In this document: in pieces, positions 57,210 to 64,000 of the stretch
Position numbering within the stretch: position 1 is the stretch's first letter
How the letters are laid out: each line of letters begins with the position of its first letter
DNA from: CAVUPF01 sp963777915
Lineage (GTDB): Bacteria > Actinomycetota > Thermoleophilia > Solirubrobacterales > 70-9
NCBI GenBank assembly: GCA_963777915.1
Contig: CAVZSH010000003.1
Location: forward strand, 682,001-746,000
Direction: 5' to 3'
DNA length: 64,000 nucleotides
Notes under the pieces: generated by a model
Seen by the model: the letters and a program-made list of their open reading frames with translations, nothing else
What the model was told of the DNA's origin: nothing
Database searches by the model: none
Program-made: the position numbers and the translations under genes

Positions 57210-58937
57210 ATGACCGACCTGCGTAACTTCGAAAAGATCGGTGGGGGGCCAGGCCCGCGCTCGCGCCGCAGGCTTGCCGCCAAGGTCCTCCTTTGCACGT
57301 CGGTCGTGGCCTTCGCCTGTGCTGCGCTGCCGTCTCTAGCTGCGGCGTCGGTCTACCCAACCCTCGAACCCTTGGTTATCGGGACCTCGGCAACCCCAAC
57401 GTCCAACGGGGCGAAGCTGACCGCGACGGTCTACCCCTATGGCGCTGAAACCCACTACTACTTCGAGTACGGCACCAACACCAGCTACGGCACAGACGTC
57501 CCCATGGCGCCGGGGGTAAATCTTGGCGCCGCGGAATATCCCGCCAGCACCCAGGTTGAACAGACGATAAGCGGTCTGACATCCGGCATGACCTATCACT
57601 ACCGTATCGTCGCCTCAAACTCCAAAGGCGAAGCGACGGGTAGCGGAACGGGCGACAAGACCTTCACGACCCTTACAAACGCGACGGCGCCCGCAGTCAC
57701 TATCGAAGCAGCGACTCCGATCGCAGGTGGGTTCAAACTCAGCGGCACAGTCAACCCAAACGGAGCTGCGACTCACTACAAATTCGAATACGGCGTCTCG
57801 ACCAAATACGGCGCCAGCAGTCCCGAAGGCCAGCTCCCGACCGGGACGAGCGCCGAGGATGTCTCCACCGAACTCAAATCACTCTTACCGAACACCACCT
57901 ACCATTTCCGGCTCGTCGCGGGAAACTCTGCCGGGTCGACCCCCAGCGAAGACGAAGCATTCACGACCCCAAAAATCGAACCCGCCGCACCCATCACCGA
58001 AGCGATAGAACCGATTGAAACTCCCACCGGATACAAACTGCAAGGGAACATCAATCCGAACGGCCTCAAAACTGGCTATCACTTCGAATTCGGGACCACG
58101 ACCGGCTATGGAACCAACATCCCCGAATCCAACGTCAATATCGGCGAAGGAGAAACCGCCGTTCCCGTCTCTCAGGAAGTCGAGCTGAACAAACTGACTC
58201 CAAACACGGTCTATCACTATCGGATCGACGCCGAAAACTCCAAAGGCCCTGGCATGAGCAAAGACGAGCAGTTCAAGACCAAGCCAGAACCGCCTACTGT
58301 AGTCGCCACACCATTTACCAAAACGCCAGAAGGCTACGTCATAAACGGCACTGTTAATCCCCACGGAGCCGAAGCCTCCTACCACTTCGAATTCGGCACG
58401 ACCACCGCCTACGGGACCAACCTCCCCACGCCCGATGCGGTTGTTGCCGGGAACGGCAACGCACCGGTCGCTGTCTCGGTAGTGGTGGGGGAATTTCCGC
58501 CGGGGATCCCCTACGACTATCGCCTCGTCGCACACAACAAAGGCGGCACGACTACCAGCGAAAACCAGGAATTCACGACCCCGGCTGAAGTACCCGTGAC
58601 GCCCCCGGTGCTTCCACCCACGCTCCCACCGCCAGCGCCGAACAATTTCAGCGTAGGCCAAGCGACAGCCAAGGGCGCCAGCGCGGCGCTTCAGATCAGC
58701 GTTCCCGGGCCCGGCACGATCTCGGCCTCGGGCAAGGATCTGAAGCCAGCCACCACGATTGTTACTGGAGCAGGGAAGGTCAGTCTGAAGCTGAAGTTGA
58801 GCAGTGCCGGCGCCAAGGCCCTGAAGAAGGCAAGGGGCCACAAGCTGAAGCTGAAGGTCAAGGTCACCTTCCAGCCCACCGGCGGCAGCCCAGCCACCAC
58901 AAGCAAGAGCCTGATGTTCAAGAGCAGCGGAAGGTAA
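57210..58937 (+). CDS. secreted multi-Fn3-like repeat protein
   Basis: The 575-residue paralog of the upstream gene has a signal (KVLLCTSVVAFACAALPSLA), then about four tandem Fn3-like units of roughly 95 residues, each with an HYxFEYGTTTxYGT strand and an LxPNTxYHFRLxAxNSxG strand. A proline-rich linker leads to the same C-terminal module (GTISASGKDLKPATTIVTGA, KLKLSSAGAKALKKARGHKL). ATG 57210 follows GGAGGAG. Such proteins are predicted adhesive or structural wall proteins. Confidence 0.82.
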   Translation: MTDLRNFEKIGGGPGPRSRRRLAAKVLLCTSVVAFACAALPSLAAASVYPTLEPLVIGTSATPTSNGAKLTATVYPYGAETHYYFEYGTNTSYGTDVPMAPGVNLGAAEYPASTQVEQTISGLTSGMTYHYRIVASNSKGEATGSGTGDKTFTTLTNATAPAVTIEAATPIAGGFKLSGTVNPNGAATHYKFEYGVSTKYGASSPEGQLPTGTSAEDVSTELKSLLPNTTYHFRLVAGNSAGSTPSEDEAFTTPKIEPAAPITEAIEPIETPTGYKLQGNINPNGLKTGYHFEFGTTTGYGTNIPESNVNIGEGETAVPVSQEVELNKLTPNTVYHYRIDAENSKGPGMSKDEQFKTKPEPPTVVATPFTKTPEGYVINGTVNPHGAEASYHFEFGTTTAYGTNLPTPDAVVAGNGNAPVAVSVVVGEFPPGIPYDYRLVAHNKGGTTTSENQEFTTPAEVPVTPPVLPPTLPPPAPNNFSVGQATAKGASAALQISVPGPGTISASGKDLKPATTIVTGAGKVSLKLKLSSAGAKALKKARGHKLKLKVKVTFQPTGGSPATTSKSLMFKSSGR

Positions 58938-58997
58938 TAGTGTCGGCCCAGGTAACGGTGCGCCCCTATGCCCCTTAACGCCCAACCAAGGAGAATC

Positions 58998-59453
58998 ATG
59001 TCGAAGTCCCACGCAGTCCGCAGCCCACGAGCCTCGGTAACCGCGACCGTCCTGCTGATCGTTGCGACGGCGCTTGTCGGCCTCGGCGCCAGCGGCGCTG
59101 CCGCCGGCGGCACGGGCTCGAAGGTCGTGGTCAAGGAGGCAAAGGGCAAGGGCAAGACGATTCTCACCGCCACCAACGGCCATACCCTCTACAGCCTGAG
59201 CGTCGAGAAGCACGGCAAGTTCGACTGCACGAAGAGCAGCGGCTGCACGGCGCTATGGCATCCGCTCAAAGTGGCTGCTGGGGTGAAGCCGAAGGGACCG
59301 GTGAAGCTGGGTACCGTAAAGCGTCCCGAAGGGGGGATACAGGTCACCTATCGAGGCCTGCCGCTCTACACCTTCATCGAAGACAAGAGAGCAGGCCAGA
59401 CCGAAGGCGAAGGCGTCAAGGACGTTGGGACCTGGCACGCCGCCTCCGTATAG
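58998..59453 (+). CDS. secreted PF03640-type (lipoprotein_15 repeat) protein
   Basis: The 151-residue protein has a signal (VTATVLLIVATALVGLGASG) and a PF03640-like domain: TILTATNGHTLYSLSVEKHG, CTKSSGCTALWHPLKVAAGV, GGIQVTYRGLPLYTFIEDKR and VGTWHAASV. The domain occurs in exported proteins of unknown biochemical role, often near ECF sigma genes. ATG 58998 follows AAGGAG. It is the first of three related genes. Confidence 0.82.
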   Translation: MSKSHAVRSPRASVTATVLLIVATALVGLGASGAAAGGTGSKVVVKEAKGKGKTILTATNGHTLYSLSVEKHGKFDCTKSSGCTALWHPLKVAAGVKPKGPVKLGTVKRPEGGIQVTYRGLPLYTFIEDKRAGQTEGEGVKDVGTWHAASV

Positions 59454-59494
59454 GGGGTGAGTTGAGACCAACCTCCTGATCGCACGCCGGCGCG

Positions 59495-60316
59495 ATGGCC
59501 GACCAGCCCGACTCTGGTGCGCCAGCTCATACCGATGGGCTCCGTGCCTGGATCGGTGAGATCGACAGAGCGATAGGAGTCCGCAGCCGCCTCGGGATTC
59601 TGCTGTTTGCCGTGATCGCCTGCGTCGCAGGGGTCGCCCTCTACATAGCGGTTCAGACCTCCGATAACAGCGCCACAGGCGGCGAGATCCCAACTCTCCA
59701 AGGCCAGATCGACAGGCTTCGGAGACAGACCACCCTAGTCCGTCAACTCAATCGCCGCACGGCCCTTGCGCGGCTATCGACGAGCCGGGCCACAGCCGAA
59801 CTCGCCAGGCTGCGAAGCCAGGTTCAGGGTCTTCGTCAAAGTGCGGCAGCCGCCCAGCCCGCATCTTCCCGCTCTCACAACCCGACCTCACCAAACTCCT
59901 CGGCGGCAAAGAAGAGTCAGACCAACGGTGCCGGGAAGAGCTCCAGCGCCAAATCAACGACAGTCTCAACCGCCAGCAATGCGAAGCTCGGCGCGATCCT
60001 CGTCGACTCTCACGGGCTGACTCTCTATGACTTCCACAAGGACAAGGGCACCAAGTCGGCCTGTTACGGCTCCTGCGCGAAGATCTGGCCGCCACTGACG
60101 AGCGGCGGCGCGCCTCAAGCCGCGGGGGGAGCTCAGCAATCGCTGCTGGGAACCTCTCCGCGCAGCGATGGCACTACACAGGTGACCTACGGCGGCCATC
60201 CGCTCTACAGCTATGTTGGCGATATGAGGCCAGGCGAGGCGACTGGCAATGGTCTGACCGAGTTTGGCGGCTCCTGGCATGCGCTGCGCCCGAACGGCAA
60301 GGAGGTCGGCGGCTAG
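59495..60316 (+). CDS. membrane-anchored PF03640-type protein with coiled coil
   Basis: The 273-residue protein has a transmembrane segment (LGILLFAVIACVAGVALYIA), a coiled-coil stretch (IDRLRRQTTLVRQLNRRTAL, AELARLRSQVQGLRQS) and a Ser-rich linker. The PF03640-like domain follows: ILVDSHGLTLYDFHKDKGTK, CYGSCAKIWPPLTSGGAP, TTQVTYGGHPLYSYVGDMRP and GSWHALRPNGK. It is membrane-tethered with the domain outside. It sits between two related genes; co-regulation is likely. Confidence 0.82.
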   Translation: MADQPDSGAPAHTDGLRAWIGEIDRAIGVRSRLGILLFAVIACVAGVALYIAVQTSDNSATGGEIPTLQGQIDRLRRQTTLVRQLNRRTALARLSTSRATAELARLRSQVQGLRQSAAAAQPASSRSHNPTSPNSSAAKKSQTNGAGKSSSAKSTTVSTASNAKLGAILVDSHGLTLYDFHKDKGTKSACYGSCAKIWPPLTSGGAPQAAGGAQQSLLGTSPRSDGTTQVTYGGHPLYSYVGDMRPGEATGNGLTEFGGSWHALRPNGKEVGG

Positions 60317-60498
60317 AACCGTTCTGCTCCGCCCTGCACCGGAATACCAAAATCGGCAAAATCACGGTCATCTGTGCCAACTTGCGCAGTGCCCGGCTAC
60401 CGCACCATTGAACCCACACGGAGGCCGACCCGTAATCCCTAGAAGACAGAGCGTCGATTGCATCCGGCGATCCTCGCCATCAGATCAGGAGCTGGCCA

Positions 60499-61104
60499 AT
60501 GACTCAGATACGCATCACTGTCGCGGCGCTATCACTCACCGCGCTGGCCGTCTTCGTCGCCGGCTGCGGCGGAAGCTCCACGACAAGCTCGACATCTTCG
60601 AGCCAACCGACTACGACCTCCGCCACCAACGCCGGAGGCTCCTCGGGGGGTGCTGCAACCGTCTCGACTGCCAGCACTCCGAAGCTCGGCACGATCATCG
60701 TCAACTCCAGTGGCATGGCTCTCTACGATTTCCAAAAGGACACCGCCACCAAGTCGGCCTGTTATGGCTCCTGCGCGAAGATCTGGCCGCCATTGACGAG
60801 CGGCGGCGCACCCAAGGCAGCCGGCGGCGCCGAAACCTCAAAGCTAGGCACGATCAAGCGCACCGATGGCACAACTCAGGTCACATACAACGGCCATCCG
60901 CTCTACACCTATACGGCCGATATGAGTCCCGGTGAAGTCAACGGCAACGGCATCACGTCATTTGGTGGATCCTGGCACGCACTGAAGCCGAGCGGGTCTG
61001 AGGCGACGGCGACGAGCTCAGCCACGACCGGCGGCGGCTCAACGGAAGCCACCACCGCGCCAAGCAGTGGCGGTTCAAGTGGCGGTGGCGGCTACGGCTA
61101 TTGA
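60499..61104 (+). CDS. lipoprotein with PF03640-type domain
   Basis: The 201-residue protein begins MTQIRITVAALSLTALAVFV and has the lipobox VAGC. A Ser/Thr linker leads to the domain TIIVNSSGMALYDFQKDTAT, CYGSCAKIWPPLTSGGAPKA, TTQVTYNGHPLYTYTADMSP and GSWHALKPSGSEA, then a Gly/Ser tail. It is most similar to the preceding gene. Function unknown; surface location inferred. Confidence 0.84.
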   Translation: MTQIRITVAALSLTALAVFVAGCGGSSTTSSTSSSQPTTTSATNAGGSSGGAATVSTASTPKLGTIIVNSSGMALYDFQKDTATKSACYGSCAKIWPPLTSGGAPKAAGGAETSKLGTIKRTDGTTQVTYNGHPLYTYTADMSPGEVNGNGITSFGGSWHALKPSGSEATATSSATTGGGSTEATTAPSSGGSSGGGGYGY

Positions 61105-61326
61105 GTCCCTGTGCTCTGGTGTAAGCGAAAGCCGCACGGCATTCGCCTCCAGCCGGCGTCTCAACCGGCGAGAACCCAGACGCACTAGGCCCAGCCCAGC
61201 GGCTGTCCGCCCTCATGGACAGTCAAACGACATGACAGCAGCATGGCACCGAGGCCTGAACCCGGCCAGCTGCCTGTCCGTATCCAAGGTAGTCGTGAAT
61301 ATCTCCCCTGCGTCAAGATCGTTGTG

Positions 61327-61836
61327 ATGTCTCCCGGGGCGCTCACCGGCGAACGGGACGTCCGCGAGGCCTACGCCGCGCACGCTGGCGAGCTCTACAG
61401 CTTCGCGATGCGCGCGCTCAGCGACTCTGGGCTCGCCGAGGAGGCGGTGCAGGAGACCTTCCTGCGCGCCTGGCGGGCAGGCGAGCGCTTCGACCCACAG
61501 ATCGGCTCGCTGCGGACCTGGCTGTTCGCGATCATGCGCAACATCGTCATCGACCTCGGGCGCGCCCGTGCGCTGCGTCCCATGGTGGCCGACGGCGGTA
61601 CCGAGCCCTCGGTAGAGCCTCTGGACGACGCGCTCCTCGCCTGGCAGGTGGAGGAGGCGATGCGCAGGATCGGTGAGCCCCACCGACGGGTCCTAATCGA
61701 GACCTACTACCGCGAACGCCCCTATGCCGACGTGGCGGTGGAGCTGGGCGTCCCGGAGGGCACCGTGAAGAGCCGCGTCTACTATGGCCTGCGGGCGCTG
61801 CGCAATGCCCTCGAGGAGATCGGCTATGAGGACTGA
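61327..61836 (+). CDS. ECF sigma factor (SigK/RpoE-like)
   Basis: The 169-residue protein has region 2 (EAYAAHAGELYSFAMRALSD, LAEEAVQETFLRAWRAGERF, SLRTWLFAIMRNIVIDLGRA) and region 4 (RVLIETYYRERPYADVAVEL, GVPEGTVKSRVYYGLRALRN). GTG-ATG at 61324-61329 gives the start; ATG is chosen. It overlaps the anti-sigma gene by 11 bases. The pair follows three PF03640-type genes that it may control. Confidence 0.93.
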   Translation: MSPGALTGERDVREAYAAHAGELYSFAMRALSDSGLAEEAVQETFLRAWRAGERFDPQIGSLRTWLFAIMRNIVIDLGRARALRPMVADGGTEPSVEPLDDALLAWQVEEAMRRIGEPHRRVLIETYYRERPYADVAVELGVPEGTVKSRVYYGLRALRNALEEIGYED

Positions 61837-62506
61837 GAACTGTCGGGAATGGCGGGAGTCGCTCGGTGCCTACGCACTCGGGCACCTCTCTGCCGCCGAG
61901 CGCGCCGGGCTTGAGGCTCACCTCGACGGCTGCCCCGAGTGCCGCGCCGAGGCCGACTCCCTGGCCCTCGTGTCGCGCCTGCTCCCACACGCCGACCCCG
62001 AGCGCTTCGGCCCAGCGCCCGTTCCCCCGGCGGCACTCGCCGGCCGGGTTGCCGCGACGATTGGGGCCGAGCAGCGCACCAAGCGCCGCCGAGGCCGGCT
62101 GCGCCTCGGGCTGGCGCTCGGCGGCGTGAGCGCCGCAATGGCCGCCGCGGCTCTGGCGATCTTCGTGCTAGGAGGAGGTGGGCGCCCCGGCCCCCAGCAG
62201 CGGGTTGCCTTCAACTCGCTGCCCTCCGGAATGAGGATCGCCGCCACGCTTGAGCCCCGCCCCTTCGGTACCGAGATCCAGATGTACGTCAGCGGCGTCC
62301 GCTCGGGGACCCTCTGCCAGGTCTTCCTGCGCAGCCCTAGCGGCGCCCGGGTCTCGGCCGGGACCTTCCGCTACCGCTGGGGCGGCGAAAGCGAGGCGGT
62401 TCTGAGCTCGGCGCTCGACCTCTCGAGGACCACGGCGATCGGAGTGCATGTCGGCGGTCGGACCTTCATCGCACCGGTCAGCAGCGTTGGCCCGGCGAGC
62501 ACCTAG
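61826..62506 (+). CDS. zinc-containing anti-sigma factor
   Basis: The 226-residue protein has an N-terminal zinc anti-sigma (ZAS) domain with HLDGCPECRAEADSLALV (H-x3-C-x2-C), a transmembrane segment (GLALGGVSAAMAAAALAIFV) and an extracytoplasmic beta-rich domain (IQMYVSGVRSGTLCQVFLRS). It should hold the sigma factor at the membrane until an envelope signal releases it. The overlap with the sigma gene supports the pairing. Confidence 0.92.
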   Translation: MRTENCREWRESLGAYALGHLSAAERAGLEAHLDGCPECRAEADSLALVSRLLPHADPERFGPAPVPPAALAGRVAATIGAEQRTKRRRGRLRLGLALGGVSAAMAAAALAIFVLGGGGRPGPQQRVAFNSLPSGMRIAATLEPRPFGTEIQMYVSGVRSGTLCQVFLRSPSGARVSAGTFRYRWGGESEAVLSSALDLSRTTAIGVHVGGRTFIAPVSSVGPAST

Positions 62507-62637
62507 AACGAAAAGGGAAGTGGGCTCGAAGTCGCGATTCAGATCGAGGTCCAGTGCGCTCTCAGGCCGAGGAAGGCGACCTGCAATAGGTGGGGATGAG
62601 TAACTCGGGAGGCGATCGGCGCCTGCCTTTGAGCGCC

Positions 62638-63705
62638 TCACAGTCCCGGCAGATGGCTTGCCACGAAGCCGACCGTCGACTGGGGGCCGAAGCCGGGTCC
62701 GTGGGCGAAGTTGGAATCCGAGGTGCCCCAGTCGCGGCCGTCGATCTCGACGAAGACGTGGTCGACATTGGACCAAATGGTCACCTGTTTCCCCTGCCCC
62801 GAGGGATAGGCGGCGGCGAAATCCCCCGAGACCAGAGGTCCCGGGTCCCTATAGCCGGAGAGGACCAAGAGCCAACGCACCGCGCCGGAGCAGTCAAGAC
62901 CCTTTTCGCCTGAGCCGAAGACCTGACGGTCATCGGCGCTCCAGCAGTAGCTGCCCGTGGACGGGCCCGGCCTGGCGGCGTGGCCGCCACCCCAGCAGTA
63001 GTGGATGCGGCGCGCTTCGATCCATTTGGCCACGTACTGGACCCGAGCCAGGTGAGCGGCGGGCAATTCGCCGAGTTGCGCGGAGGCCGAGGCGGTACAG
63101 ACCGTGTGGGCGCCGAAGCCGCGTGCGGTCTGCAGTACCTCTTCGACGTACCACTCGGCGTGGTTGTAGGCGAATATTGCCGCCCGCCAATCGCCCGGCG
63201 CACCGGAGGCGTGCAGGTAGTTGGCGGTTGCGAAGACCGAGTCGGGGACGCTGTAGATGTCCTTGCGGCCGTCGCCGTTGGCATCGACGCCGTAGGTGGC
63301 CCAGGTCGAGAAGAGGAACTGGCCGGGGCCGGCGGCGCCAGCCGAGTTGGTCCCCGAGCGCACGCCGGGCAACGCTGAGCGGCCGAAGTCCGACTCGATC
63401 TTGTGGATCGCGGCGATGATCGCAAAGCCGCGTGGGCCGAGCTGGTAGCGGGTCGCCGCTTTCTGAAGCCAAGGCACATAGTTGGCCGGGATCCCTTCGT
63501 CTGAGTCGGCGGCTACGGCGCACTGCTGCATATCGCCGCTCGCCGGGCTGGAGGTTAGGGCGGCGGAGAGCCCGGCAAAGCAGAGCAGGCAAAACAGCGC
63601 CGCGGCGGCGGCGAGCTTTAAGCCGAAGTCGCGACCGATGAAGCGCGCCGCCACGCCGAACACCCGCCGCGGCGGCGAGCGCCTGGCGCCGAAGTGGCCA
63701 TTCAT
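62638..63705 (-). CDS. bifunctional lytic transglycosylase / NlpC-P60 peptidase
   Basis: The 355-residue exported protein has an N-terminal hydrophobic segment (LKLAAAAALFCLLCFAGLSA). A transglycosylase domain follows (FAIIAAIHKIESDFGRSALP with catalytic Glu104, GAAGPGQFLFSTWATYGVDA, and FAYNHAEWYVEEVL), then an NlpC/P60-like domain (GEKGLDCSGAVRWLLVLSGY with the Cys, and WSNVDHVFVEIDG with the His). Together they can open peptidoglycan. The layout is typical of conjugation-associated hydrolases of Gram-positive elements. ATG 63705 overlaps the upstream stop (ATGA). Confidence 0.9.
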   Translation of the reverse strand: MNGHFGARRSPPRRVFGVAARFIGRDFGLKLAAAAALFCLLCFAGLSAALTSSPASGDMQQCAVAADSDEGIPANYVPWLQKAATRYQLGPRGFAIIAAIHKIESDFGRSALPGVRSGTNSAGAAGPGQFLFSTWATYGVDANGDGRKDIYSVPDSVFATANYLHASGAPGDWRAAIFAYNHAEWYVEEVLQTARGFGAHTVCTASASAQLGELPAAHLARVQYVAKWIEARRIHYCWGGGHAARPGPSTGSYCWSADDRQVFGSGEKGLDCSGAVRWLLVLSGYRDPGPLVSGDFAAAYPSGQGKQVTIWSNVDHVFVEIDGRDWGTSDSNFAHGPGFGPQSTVGFVASHLPGL

Positions 63706-64000
63706 TCGCCGGGACCACTCGCCAGCCAGGCGCCATGGCGAGCCTCAAAGAGAAATGAGAACTGCTCCGAGTGCTCGCCGCGGCGGGCGGAGCCACTGAT
63801 CAGCGCCCGCGGCGGGAGGACCGAGACGGCGGCGATCGCCAGCCGCCCCGGGATCGCGTCCGGAGGGCTGCGCGGCGGGGCGCGCGGCGGGGCGCCGAGC
63901 AGCTCTGCAGCGAAGCCGGGGGTCGCGGTGGAGCGCAGCGTTCGCCGCACCCGCGGCCCCAGCTCGCCCACCTCATAGTGAAAGAAGGCAGAGAGGAAGC
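63702..64000 (-). CDS. partial gene at the window edge, coupled to the hydrolase
   Basis: The frame enters from the right edge and ends at TGA 63704-63702, overlapping the hydrolase start. The visible 98 residues include FFHYEVGELGPRVRRTLRST, ATPGFAAELLGAPPRAPP, a proline-rich linker and EQFSFLFEARHGAWLASGPG. This resembles the tails of conjugal transfer-type proteins beside such hydrolases, but family membership is not established. Confidence 0.55.
   Translation of the reverse strand, partial: FLSAFFHYEVGELGPRVRRTLRSTATPGFAAELLGAPPRAPPRSPPDAIPGRLAIAAVSVLPPRALISGSARRGEHSEQFSFLFEARHGAWLASGPGE

Overview
The window is GC-rich bacterial DNA whose gene content and style (tetrapyrrole operon hemA-hemC-cobA/hemD-birA, many GTG/TTG starts, 4-base start/stop overlaps, families of exported proteins that share a conserved N-terminal block) point to an actinobacterium of the Thermoleophilia/Solirubrobacterales type. 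That placement is inference; no rRNA lies in the window.

Layout. 1-11.2 kb is ordinary chromosome: a CcmD-like peptide, four overlapping tetrapyrrole/biotin genes, a DEAH helicase, a TlpA-like thioredoxin lipoprotein, an NfeD-slipin pair, a GalT-like gene that appears to start at CTG, and a hypothetical gene whose stop codon lies inside tRNA-Arg(CCT). A tyrosine integrase and a convergent excisionase-like gene follow the tRNA, so the rest of the window may be accessory DNA integrated at that tRNA. 13-30 kb holds methyltransferases, a cupin, hydrolases, acetyltransferases, two RibD/DHFR-like reductases, signal peptidase I and a PadR-controlled monooxygenase/hydrolase operon. It is cut by an IS630 element that splits an acetyltransferase at a duplicated TA, and by an IS66 element that is itself split by an IS3 element with a 4-bp target duplication.

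30-41 kb is an array of exported paralogs that share an N-terminal block and short TKQIKN/AVTGAKV-type repeats. Most members have their own strong hairpin terminator, and three share a ~130-160-bp upstream module with a -35/-10 pair at exactly 17-bp spacing. One ~597-bp coding segment occurs twice with no difference seen. Inside this region lie an AbiEii-type toxin-antitoxin pair with an apparently leaderless promoter, and an IS982-family element whose right inverted repeat is split by a 2.0-kb group II intron.

41-54 kb is a defence and plasmid-backbone zone: a PaeR7I/XhoI-type restriction-modification pair, ssb, an HNH-type gene, a second-style recA, an operon of two replication-relaxation-type genes flanking a TraG/FtsK-like ATPase, a sigma-70-like gene, a second restriction-modification pair, a TacAT-like pair between 42-bp direct repeats, and a Phd/VapC pair with a palindromic operator. 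54-64 kb encodes envelope and secreted proteins (NHL-type lipoprotein, two Fn3-like repeat proteins, three PF03640-type proteins), an ECF sigma/anti-sigma pair likely to regulate some of them, and a lytic transglycosylase-NlpC/P60 protein coupled to a gene that runs off the window.

A caution: several genes here are interrupted by what looks like a single missing base, often in short homopolymers. These may be real decay of mobile DNA or residual assembly indels.
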